Below, one piece after another: positions 45,101 to 51,777 of a DNA stretch of 62,843 nucleotides; positions within the stretch are counted from its first letter, which is position 1; every line of letters begins with the position of its first letter. Source of the DNA: CAZJAD01 sp964543855. Its GTDB lineage: Bacteria; Electryoneota; RPQS01; DYHQ01. A program made the position numbers and the translations under genes. The notes under the pieces were generated by a model. The model worked only from the letters and a program-made list of their open reading frames with translations, had not been told where the DNA came from and searched no databases. The stretch covers positions 1 through 62,843 of the forward strand of contig CAZJAD010000004.1 in NCBI GenBank assembly GCA_964543855.1. Reading direction: 5' to 3'.

Positions 45101-47216
45101 CAGAGATGGCCGCCACATCTGGAGCCGCGAACTCGACCTCCCCATATCCTCCCGCCGAGCCGGAACTCGCCGTTATCGCCGCATTTCCCGTACGCCGTTC
45201 ACTTTGCAGTTCGGTGATGAAAATGCCTTCGGTGTTCGTATGTCCCTGCAGTGGGAACAAGCTCCCCAGAGTCGTCTGCACAGTGACATTCACACCGGCA
45301 CCAACCAGATTTCCAAAACTGTCTTTGACCCGAACCGTGATAGAAGTCGTGCTGACTCCATCCGCCGGAATGCTCTCCGCCTCCGGTTCAACGCTGATTT
45401 GAGCTGGTTCGCCGGCAAGATAAGTCACGAACTTCTGGTCAGCGACCACTCCTACGGATGCGGTTGCCGTGTCCACACCTGCCGTCGTGGCGCTCGTGAG
45501 AACGGCACTCGCATAGCCGTTGATTGTCGTCGTCGTGTAAACCGATTCCGTCGGGTTCCAACCCGGTTCGCCGGGATTGGATGATCTGCGAGAATCTGCC
45601 GTGGCGCCGTTGCCTGAAGTCAAGCCCCTTGGCCGCACCGGACCGCTCTGCCTCGCCGAATTCGTTGCCAAACGCGCGACGGAGATCTCCTCGGAATCCT
45701 CTCCCCTCACCCTCATCGCCCTTGCCCAGCCTGGCACGGATGCCGCCGGACCACCTTGGGCTCCCAGAACACCCATAATCGATGTAAAGGTGACAACGGT
45801 TCCATCCGAAACAGGCCGGCTCTCCGAATCCAGAACAAGGGCTGTCAGGGTGGCACTGCTGCTCCCATCCGCCGGGAGTTGCGTTGGCACAGCGGTCAGG
45901 GACACAGTGGCGGCCGGAGTGGACATCAGGTAGATGGATACGGAGCTTTCGACGCTGCCGTTCCACGCTCGCACCGCCGTCGGTCCCGCCGTCAAGCCAG
46001 CCTGATACACGACCATGACATACCCGTTGGCATCCACGGTCGCACTTGGCGTTATGGACCCACAATACGCTTCAAAACTTATCGGTGTCCCTTCCTGGAC
46101 CGCATTGCCGAATTCATCCGTCGCATAGACATGAATCTGTGTTGTACTGTAATTGTCAGCGTAGAGACTGTCGTCCTCGGGAATGAGCGCGATGCCAGCC
46201 AGCGGCCCTGGCACGATTTCGACATCGGTATAATCTGTCACGCCGGCACCGACATTCGCCGTCACACGAGCCACGCCAATCGAGGGAGGCGCATAGAGTC
46301 TCGTCACGGCCACGCCCGAGACGGTCCGCCCCTGAGATGAGCTCAGCGTGCCTCTGTCCGTGCTGAAAATAACGAGCGTGTTATCGACGACCGTCTGACC
46401 TTGCGCGTCGTAGACGACGGCACGAATCGTCGCGGAATCAAGACCTGCCGTTATCTGCGGAGGCAAAGCGTTCACAACGACAGAGGCCGCGGGATACGGT
46501 GCCACGAAGGCCACATCCAGCGAATCGGAGACCACACCGTAGGTGGCCTTGACTCGAGCGTTTCCCGGTGTTGCGCCGGAGTACAGGGTCGTCGCCGCGA
46601 CACCCGTAGCCGAATCGGTGATCGCCGGACTCCCAACAGTCCCCTGCGTCGTCGTGAAGGTCACCGATGCTCCCCCGATGGGATTGTTGGCTGAATTGCG
46701 TAATCGAGCATAAATCGCAACCGACGACTGCCCATTATCAGCAAACAGCGTGTCGGTGTCGGCCCAGAGGTATAGCTGTCCCTCGAGCGGCTGACCGGTG
46801 GCCGTAACGCTGACCGTGCGTGTAGCGATCTCTGACATGGCGAGCAGCTCGGCACGCAGCGTGACCGCTCCCGTATCTTCGGGTGCCACGTAGGTGACGG
46901 ATGCCCACCCGTCAGATGAGGTGTTCAGGATGGTGTCAGCATCTGCTCCGAGGAAATGACCCCGACTCGCGGTGAACCTGACAGACCGATCGCTCCCATT
47001 CTCACCGGATTCGGACAGCACATGAGCTTCGAAAGACAATTGGTCGCTGGGTGCCAGTGCCGATGTCGAAACTCGCACCGTGTCGAAGTAGAAAAGCTCT
47101 CCTTGCCCTGTCGAGGTTGGAGCAATCGTCCCTTTCTGTTCGCAACCCAGCCAGAATGCGAGGCTAGCCAAGGCGACAGTCAGAAATGCAATCCCTGTAG
47201 ATAACCGGCTATTCAT
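42168..47216 (-). CDS. Giant lipoprotein with about 14 Ig-like (Big_1/invasin) repeats
   Basis: A 1,682-residue exported protein. ATG 47216 has GGAGAG seven bases upstream; the leader FLTVALASLAFWLGCEQKG carries a lipobox cysteine. From about residue 35 it is made of tandem domains of about 95 residues, each opening with a motif like LPADGSSSATLTALV, IPADGVSTTSITVRV or LYADNYSTTQIHVYA and closing with a strand pattern such as GNARVKATYG: bacterial Ig-like group 1 domains as in invasin/intimin. Repeat 5 carries an Arg/Ser-rich insert of about 70 residues. No barrel domain or sorting domain. Placement 24 bp after a sigma-54 activator and just before the barrel and minor pilins suggests a surface stalk or adhesin. 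Confidence 0.85.
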   Translation of the reverse strand: MNSRLSTGIAFLTVALASLAFWLGCEQKGTIAPTSTGQGELFYFDTVRVSTSALAPSDQLSFEAHVLSESGENGSDRSVRFTASRGHFLGADADTILNTSSDGWASVTYVAPEDTGAVTLRAELLAMSEIATRTVSVTATGQPLEGQLYLWADTDTLFADNGQSSVAIYARLRNSANNPIGGASVTFTTTQGTVGSPAITDSATGVAATTLYSGATPGNARVKATYGVVSDSLDVAFVAPYPAASVVVNALPPQITAGLDSATIRAVVYDAQGQTVVDNTLVIFSTDRGTLSSSQGRTVSGVAVTRLYAPPSIGVARVTANVGAGVTDYTDVEIVPGPLAGIALIPEDDSLYADNYSTTQIHVYATDEFGNAVQEGTPISFEAYCGSITPSATVDANGYVMVVYQAGLTAGPTAVRAWNGSVESSVSIYLMSTPAATVSLTAVPTQLPADGSSSATLTALVLDSESRPVSDGTVVTFTSIMGVLGAQGGPAASVPGWARAMRVRGEDSEEISVARLATNSARQSGPVRPRGLTSGNGATADSRRSSNPGEPGWNPTESVYTTTTINGYASAVLTSATTAGVDTATASVGVVADQKFVTYLAGEPAQISVEPEAESIPADGVSTTSITVRVKDSFGNLVGAGVNVTVQTTLGSLFPLQGHTNTEGIFITELQSERRTGNAAITASSGSAGGYGEVEFAAPDVAAISVQAESTSLLADGMATTALEAYVVDESAVPVFGAQVTWQVGSGIGTVYPTQSVTDSSGIALATFRSGASSADETQQVTAATGGLSDDVTIHMRGITITVTAQNQILPADGEATTQVRAQVTETSSHVALADVTVIFATTLGSIPQSGQTNTSGMASVSLTSGVTVGLASVTAQYGDTLRAMTQVSMISTQGDVIALYSESPTLLGNGVSTTQLQAYVVDEGGWPTAGEEVTFTVLSGVGTVTPSVVSTGVDGYAYATFRSSAINQDVETQIEALIERGTSEATVSVLGVTLVCSASPGMIVADGHSTSSIQAQLYETTSTVAIGEAVVYFGTSLGSIPNMAMTNSSGIATVTLTSGTTTGNARVIARYGNTLRDTVEVGFAESTPTYLYLSANPTIILADNSSTSIITVVVTDQGGNPVPNGTQIQFSLVPNSGSIENLRTTTGGAATNVLTSGADPDTVMVLAWAAANPSARDSVQVIYRVGPPAVVQLAAQSDTLKADGISVDTIYATVTDAVGHLLSNVEVQFQTTIGNIPQSRTTNGDGVARVAFSSPTTGIATITASAGTGSDNYTIYLVPGCPWSVEMEYYPHSVGVRESGRNETLLITATVKDASNNPVVDGTLVWFDIYSQPITHPDSMGSLSSEDSIPTINGQASVSYTSGYRSGTVRIRARSHGTCEGNSYNVSAITTEILIYAGPPYIEDIYNPDGCGYFNTSHIKVASEPCDLMGWSAVGDSVRITAIVGDRWNNPVTEGTAVYFTTSGGVIATATGFTDADGFASVLLFGGNPMPTLDRWWNTLEDPNLGGQINCWGAPDRDGIAKVLVTTEGETQNNQSAIVWATCWVRFTAPYDYIQILQATVNGDPNERTLYIGQNALVTFELWEGGNHWPIDSESIVRLSANAGLTYPNVFTVECPGDTIYTISFFNNLTTQDDATATPVLIEVESKNGDLWAFTETFLLLPQMPPEESPVDPPAVGRVDR
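43950..45116 (-). repeat. Duplicated two-domain unit within the Ig-repeat gene
   Basis: Repeats 7+8 (about 45116-44530) and 9+10 (about 44530-43950) are more alike than other repeats. Repeats 7 and 9 share AYVVDE, GIGTV/GVGTV and ATFRS segments; repeats 8 and 10 share LGSIP and TLR. This indicates that a block of two Ig domains (about 580 bp) was duplicated as a unit. Confidence 0.65.
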
Positions 47217-47239
47217 GGCGCGACTCTCCTTCACCAATG

Positions 47240-48610
47240 TCACCCGTTCATCTCCTTGAGTTTGTAGAGCAAGGAGCGGTGGGAGATCTCGAGCAGTTTC
47301 GCTGCACGAGTTCGGTTGTTGCTGGTCCGTTCAAGAGCCCGGCGAATAAGTTCCCGCTCTACTCCGGAAACGAGGGTTTTCAAAGTCCTCTTGATCGAAA
47401 GGCAATCCTCGGGGATATAGACATGGAACTCTTCGGCGGCTCGCTTGAGCTCCGGTGGCAACAGCTGCACGGTGATGGTGTTCGAATCCGACAGAACGAC
47501 CGCGCGCTCCACGATGTTTTCAAGTTCGCGGACATTGCCAGGCCACGAGTATTGCACGAGAAGTTGCATCGCATCAGGTTTCACATCTATCACACCGCGT
47601 TCTTTGGCATATTTGCGCAAGAAGTGATGGATCAGCAGCGGAATATCATCCGACCGCTCCCGCAACGGAGGCAGCATGATGGGAATGATATTCAGGCGGT
47701 AGAACAAATCTTCTCGAAATCGCCCATCGCGTACATCCCGCAAGAGATCGCGGGACGTCGCTGCGATGATCCGCACATCAATGGCAATTTCCGAAGTATC
47801 TCCGACTCGCCGAATCGCATGCTCCTGCAAGGCCCGCAAGAGCTTCACCTGGAGGCGAAGAGGAAGTTCACCGATTTCATCGAGGAAAATCGTTCCCCCG
47901 TCCGCCTCTTCGAAGAGTCCCTTTTTGGTTCGCACGGCGCCCGTGAACGATCCTTTAGCATGACCGAACAGCTCCGACTCCAGGAGTGTTTCGGGAATTG
48001 CTCCGCAGTTGATGGTGACGAAGGCGCGTTCCGAGATCGGACTGTGGAGATGGATGGCTTTCGCGATCATCTCCTTGCCGGTTCCCGACTCGCCGTTGAT
48101 GAGCACCGTGCTCTTGAATGGAGCGATACGCTCGACCTTCCCAAACACCTCGCGCATCACCCTCGATTTGCCGACAATATTCTCGAAAGTGTATTTTCGA
48201 TTGATTTCAGCACGCAGCCGCGTGTTTTCCCGCTTGAGCCGACGCTGTTCCAATGCCTTCATGACGGTGAGGTTCAGCGTGTCGGGATTCAGAGTCTCCT
48301 TCGTGATATAATCAAACGCTCCGCTCTTGATCGCCTCGACGGCTGATTGAACCAATCCATACGCCGTCATCATGACAATCTGGGTCTCCGGGGCCAAATC
48401 TTTGAACTGCCGGAGGATATCCAGGCCATCCATGCCCGGAAGCCGCAGGTCAAGGAGAACAAGGTCAAACTCTTCGTCCGTGAATAACTCGAGAGCGGCC
48501 TGCCCGTTCGGGGCGGCGCGCACCGAAAATCCTCGTTCTTCAAGCTGAGCGGTCAGATAATCGGAGTATTCACTTTCGTCTTCGACGACCAGAATTCTGT
48601 CTTTGGGCAT
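47240..48610 (-). CDS. Sigma-54-dependent response regulator (NtrC family), second activator
   Basis: A 456-residue activator. Receiver domain (1-120) with RILVVEDESEYSD and LVLLDLRLPGMDG; AAA+ domain (about 140-380) with Walker A GESGTGKEMIAKAI, the sigma-54 contact loop GSFTGA, Walker B GGTIFLDEIGELP and RWPGNVRE-like SWPGNVRELENIVERAV; Fis-type HTH at the C-terminus (RTRAAKLLEISHRSLLYKL). A near-perfect sigma-54 promoter lies 58 bp upstream, so it may activate itself and the following lipoprotein, barrel and minor-pilin genes. There is no good Shine-Dalgarno before the ATG. Confidence 0.93.
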   Translation of the reverse strand: MPKDRILVVEDESEYSDYLTAQLEERGFSVRAAPNGQAALELFTDEEFDLVLLDLRLPGMDGLDILRQFKDLAPETQIVMMTAYGLVQSAVEAIKSGAFDYITKETLNPDTLNLTVMKALEQRRLKRENTRLRAEINRKYTFENIVGKSRVMREVFGKVERIAPFKSTVLINGESGTGKEMIAKAIHLHSPISERAFVTINCGAIPETLLESELFGHAKGSFTGAVRTKKGLFEEADGGTIFLDEIGELPLRLQVKLLRALQEHAIRRVGDTSEIAIDVRIIAATSRDLLRDVRDGRFREDLFYRLNIIPIMLPPLRERSDDIPLLIHHFLRKYAKERGVIDVKPDAMQLLVQYSWPGNVRELENIVERAVVLSDSNTITVQLLPPELKRAAEEFHVYIPEDCLSIKRTLKTLVSGVERELIRRALERTSNNRTRAAKLLEISHRSLLYKLKEMNG

Positions 48611-48667
48611 GAGCCGAATTGCGAATGGGATGTTTCTATCACGATGGTATGGTCAAATCCCTTTATT

Positions 48668-48682
48668 GCAAGGGTCGTGCCA
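48668..48682 (-). promoter_or_regulatory. Sigma-54 promoter before the second activator
   Basis: Minus strand TGGCACG-ACCC-TTGC (48682-48668): the -24 GG and -12 GC are exactly ten bases apart, with full consensus in both elements. The transcript would start near 48656, 46 nt before the start codon. Confidence 0.85.
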
Positions 48683-48905
48683 CCCCCACTCACTCAGCAT
48701 TTGTTTTAGACTGCGCAAGGAGTTGCAGCCGACTCACGCCTCCATTTCCTCACTATCCTGCAACTTCGTTCATACCGGTGGGCGCAATTTTCCTCAGGGA
48801 GCCAAAGATGAGGTGGCACGGGCATCCATGCGTAAGGGAAGACGCTCGCAACAAGGTCGAAGGAGTCGCACATACGATGGCTTAGCCTATAGCAATTCGA
48901 TTGGA
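48683..48905. other. Gene-free upstream region of the second activator
   Basis: Part of the 391-bp gap between the activator and pilA. It holds an 8-bp inverted repeat, AGTTGCAG (48721-48728) and CTGCAACT (48758-48765), about 40-80 bp upstream of the -24 element, a plausible enhancer-binding site. Nothing else was recognised. Confidence 0.4.
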
Positions 48906-48936
48906 GAAAAAAACGAACCCACGCGAGTGGGTTCGT
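48906..48936 (-). terminator. Terminator of pilA
   Basis: On the minus strand ACGAACCCACTCGCGTGGGTTCG is followed by a run of seven T. It starts 66 bp after the pilA stop and isolates pilA from the downstream activator gene. Confidence 0.92.
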
Positions 48937-49001
48937 ATCGTGCCTGCAACAAGGGCCAAATTCGATTTGCCCGAGTGCGGCGCAAAAAGTTGCTTGCTGC
49001 T

Positions 49002-49424
49002 TTACTGTACGCCGTCCGGTGTCCCGGTAAGGACTGTCCCGGCGTTGTCAAGAGCCGTAACCTGAACGGTGTAAGTGGTCGGCACGGCAGCTCCGTTATA
49101 AGTGTAGGTGAAGCTCCCAGCCGCGAAGTTGCCTCCCGACGGCAGAGTCATGTACGGGTTGCCGTTCGGATCCACGAGAACCGTGGGAGCAGTTGCGAGG
49201 GTCATGGCCGCTGGGTAGTCCGCCCAGTCAATTTCGTACATTGCCAGCCCTTGGCGGAACTGGTCAAGGTCCGAACGAGCCGCTCCGACCCGGGCGCGGT
49301 CCTGTGCCCCGATAAACCGTGGCACCGCCACCGCCGCGAGAATACCGATGATCACGATAACGACCAAGAGCTCGATCAGGGTAAACCCGCGCTGATTCTT
49401 CTTGTTGCGCAAACGCTTGAACAT
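49002..49424 (-). CDS. pilA: Major type IV pilin PilA
   Basis: A 140-residue type IVa prepilin: short basic leader MFKRLRNKKNQRG, cleavage before Phe, then FTLIELLVVIVIIGILAAVA with Glu at +5, and the alpha-helix continuing into RFIGAQDRARVGAARSDLDQ. The C-terminal domain is short, Thr/Gly/Ala-rich and lacks the disulfide-loop cysteines of proteobacterial pilins, which makes it GspG/pseudopilin-like in size. The sequence DWADYPAAMTLATAP resembles GspG/Geobacter-type short pilins. ATG 49424 has GGAGG seven bases upstream. It has its own sigma-54 promoter and terminator, consistent with high expression as the main subunit. Confidence 0.93.
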   Translation of the reverse strand: MFKRLRNKKNQRGFTLIELLVVIVIIGILAAVAVPRFIGAQDRARVGAARSDLDQFRQGLAMYEIDWADYPAAMTLATAPTVLVDPNGNPYMTLPSGGNFAAGSFTYTYNGAAVPTTYTVQVTALDNAGTVLTGTPDGVQ

Positions 49425-49487
49425 GATCACACCTCCAATAAAGGTTTAATGACCGCTTTTGACCTCGTCTTTCGCGAGATTGTTAGG

Positions 49488-49502
49488 GCAAGCCTCGTGC
49501 CA
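49488..49502 (-). promoter_or_regulatory. Sigma-54 promoter of pilA
   Basis: Minus strand TGGCACG-AGGC-TTGC (49502-49488), full consensus with GG-N10-GC spacing. The expected start near 49476 gives a 52-nt leader. pilA of many bacteria is PilR/sigma-54 controlled, and pilR is the gene immediately upstream. Confidence 0.88.
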
Positions 49503-49599
49503 AGCTATCGGTCCCATGGTTTACCCTTTGGATTTCAGATATTTGCCGACGCCTCTTCGATTCGATACGCTGCATACAGCTTCCAAAACGGTGGCAAGA

Positions 49600-49618
49600 T
49601 GCAAACACCGTTGCAAAC
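49600..49618. promoter_or_regulatory. Possible enhancer sites upstream of pilA
   Basis: Two copies of TGCAAAC (49600-49606 and 49612-49618), 12 bp apart, lie about 100-115 bp upstream of the pilA -24 element, the usual distance for an NtrC-family activator. A TGCAAAC also occurs upstream of the pilB promoter (57880-57886). Direct evidence for binding is lacking. Confidence 0.35.
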
Positions 49619-49649
49619 CGCAACCTCGTGCATTTCTGCTCACAGGTAA

Positions 49650-51020
49650 TCAGCTCTTGGTGGGCGGCTCTATCCCGTAACGCTGCAGTTTACGATAAAT
49701 TGTGGATGGATCAATCCCCAGAATCTCGGAGGCGCGCTTTTTTTGCCACCCCGTGTTTTCGAGCACCTGCAGGAGATGTTCCCGCTCCAACTCCTCCAAA
49801 GTCATTGGTGGGTCCGAAGCGCTCAGTCGGAAACTGCTGGTCTCAGACGCGTGAATCTTGCCCGGCAGCGTCTCCGGCGTCACCGTGTCCGACTCGGTCA
49901 AAATGACCGCGCGTTCAATCGTGTTCTCCAGTTCTCGGACATTCCCCGGCCAGGAGTAGGCCAGCAGAAGTTTCATCGCGTCCGGTGAAACACCTTTGAC
50001 CGGCAGTTCGTTGCGGCGACACACCCGCTCCATGAAGTGATTCACCAGTACCGGGATGTCCTCCTTTCGCTCCCGCAGCGACGCCAGTTGCACCGGGATA
50101 ACCGCCAGACGGTAGTAAAGGTCCGAGCGAAAGTCACCGCTTTTCTGTTTTTTCTCGATATCTGCGTTCGTGGCAGCAATGACTCGAACATCCACTTTGA
50201 CCGGCTTCGTCGCCCCGATTGGGAGAACTTCGCGCTCCTGCAAGGCGCGGAGCAGCTTGACCTGCAGTGTCGGACTCATCTCCGCGATCTCGTCCAAGAA
50301 AAGCGTCCCTTTTGAGGCGACCTTGAAAAGCCCCTCTTTGTCCCGCACCGCTCCGGTGAAACTCCCCCTCACATGTCCAAAGAGCTCACTCTCCAAGAGA
50401 GCATCTGGCAGTGCCCCACAGTTGACCGTCACGAAAGGGCCCTGGCTCCGCAACGAATTGGCGTGAATTGCCTGCGCGATCAATTCCTTGCCTGTCCCTG
50501 ACTCTCCAGTAATGAGGATCGTGGCGTCCGATGGCGCCACTCGCCGGACAAGATCCATGACCCGCTGCATCTGAGGCGATTTTCCGATGATCTCCAGGTT
50601 CTCCGGAGTCCGACCCAGTTGCTCACGCAAGGACTGGTTCTCCCGTCGCAGATGGAGCTGTTCGAACGCCTTGGCAACAATCAGCTTGATTTCGTCGACT
50701 TGGAAGGGCTTCACAATATAGTCTAACGAACCCAGGCGCAAAGCCTCGATGGCCGACTGAAGCGACGCAAAGGCCGTGATAACGATAACAGCAAGCTGGG
50801 GATACTTGCGACGAGTGATCTCGACCAGTTCCAACCCCGTCATCTCCGGCATCCGCAAGTCAGTGATGAGAAGAGCAAATGGCTCCTGAGCAAGAACTTC
50901 GAGTGCTTCCTTCCCGCTCGCGACAGCTCGCACGGTGTACCCCTCCTTGCCGAGCACAACCGTCAGGAACTCGCGCATGTTCTCTTCATCATCAACGACA
51001 AGAATGCGGTCAGGTCCCAC
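49650..51020 (-). CDS. pilR: PilR-like sigma-54-dependent response regulator
   Basis: A 456-residue NtrC-family activator read from GTG 51020 (VGPDRILVVDDEEN); the start is set by alignment with the paralogue at 51777 and by AAGGAG just before it. Receiver with LLITDLRMPEMTG and YIVKPF; AAA+ with GESGTGKELIAQAI, GSFTGA and GTLFLDEIAEMSP, then SWPGNVRELENTIERAV; C-terminal Fis HTH (RASEILGIDPSTIYRKL). Encoded directly before pilA and after the PilS-like kinase, as in classical pilSR-pilA loci. Its receiver and leader are near-duplicates of the upstream receiver-only gene. Confidence 0.94.
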   Translation of the reverse strand: MGPDRILVVDDEENMREFLTVVLGKEGYTVRAVASGKEALEVLAQEPFALLITDLRMPEMTGLELVEITRRKYPQLAVIVITAFASLQSAIEALRLGSLDYIVKPFQVDEIKLIVAKAFEQLHLRRENQSLREQLGRTPENLEIIGKSPQMQRVMDLVRRVAPSDATILITGESGTGKELIAQAIHANSLRSQGPFVTVNCGALPDALLESELFGHVRGSFTGAVRDKEGLFKVASKGTLFLDEIAEMSPTLQVKLLRALQEREVLPIGATKPVKVDVRVIAATNADIEKKQKSGDFRSDLYYRLAVIPVQLASLRERKEDIPVLVNHFMERVCRRNELPVKGVSPDAMKLLLAYSWPGNVRELENTIERAVILTESDTVTPETLPGKIHASETSSFRLSASDPPMTLEELEREHLLQVLENTGWQKKRASEILGIDPSTIYRKLQRYGIEPPTKS

Positions 51021-51360
51021 AGCTCCTTCTCTCCTCCACGTGTCCGGTCGCTGCCTTGAACTCGTCCATCGATTCAAGTAATCTTTCCCTGCCACAGCAT
51101 CCAAATGACTTCAACTGACCCGTGTGACTGTCTTCATCTGTAGAGCAACACGAAGCGCCACGCTCCACTGATTCTCCAATCTTTTGCCCGTATATTCACG
51201 TTGAACATCAGCAATCCCATCTCGCCACCCATTCTCACACCAGCGCAACGGCGCGCATGCGGCCTCTCTCCTTATATATGGACAAACCACCGCGCTGCTT
51301 CCGGCCCGCCTTCAGGTCCAGAACATGCCGCGTGAGACATCCACACCCGACTGCCTCTGG
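51021..51360. other. Gap between receiver-only gene and pilR
   Basis: This 340-bp stretch contains no supported gene. TATATAAGGAGAGAG near 51273-51287 (minus strand) looks like a ribosome site but leads only to a very short frame. The 3' part repeats the leader found before the receiver-only gene (GGAGGAGAGA), a trace of the duplication. It may be the decayed remainder of a second activator gene. Confidence 0.35.
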
Positions 51361-51777
51361 CTATCCCTCGGCCGCTTCGTCGGGCACCGGCTGCCTCTTC
51401 CGGTTCCTGCGGATTTGTTCAAGCGCTTTGGCAACCGTGTGCTTGATCTCGTCAACCTGAAAGGGCTTGGTAATGTAATCCAAAGCCCCGAGACGCAAAG
51501 CCTCGATGGCCGACTCGAGCGAAGCAAATGCAGTAATGACGACGGCGGCAAGATGCTGATACTCCCTGCGTGCGGTTTCAATCAGCTCCAGACCCGTCAT
51601 TCCGGGCATCCACAAATCGGTAATGAGAAGGGCATAAGGCTCTTGGGCGAGAGCCTCCAGTGCTTCCTTTCCGCCGGAAACAGCCCGAACGGAATAGCCC
51701 TCTGTGCCAAGCACAACGGTCAGGAATTCGCGCATGCCCTCTTCGTCATCCACGATAAGAATGCGGTCAGGCTCCAC
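51361..51777 (-). CDS. Receiver-only paralogue of PilR
   Basis: A 138-residue single-domain receiver from GTG 51777 (VEPDRILIVDDEEG), with GGAGGA about four bases upstream; an ATG at 51798 would overlap the kinase more deeply. Phospho-acceptor Asp in LLITDLWMPGMTG, Thr in VVITAFASL and Lys in YITKPFQVDEIK. It is very similar to the PilR receiver up to the start of its linker, where it diverges into RRNRKRQPVPDEAAEG and stops. Could compete with PilR for phosphate from the kinase or serve as a phosphate sink. Confidence 0.87.
   Translation of the reverse strand: MEPDRILIVDDEEGMREFLTVVLGTEGYSVRAVSGGKEALEALAQEPYALLITDLWMPGMTGLELIETARREYQHLAAVVITAFASLESAIEALRLGALDYITKPFQVDEIKHTVAKALEQIRRNRKRQPVPDEAAEG

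Noticed and set aside
47237..48346. 369-codon plus-strand frame opposite the second activator
   Set aside because: Antisense of a conserved NtrC-family gene.
48814..48828. Plus-strand TGGCACG resembling a sigma-54 -24 element
   Set aside because: No TTGC at the required spacing and no plus-strand gene follows.
51134..51232. 32-residue minus-strand frame in the gap before pilR
   Set aside because: No ribosome site, and nothing indicates selection; kept only as gap content.
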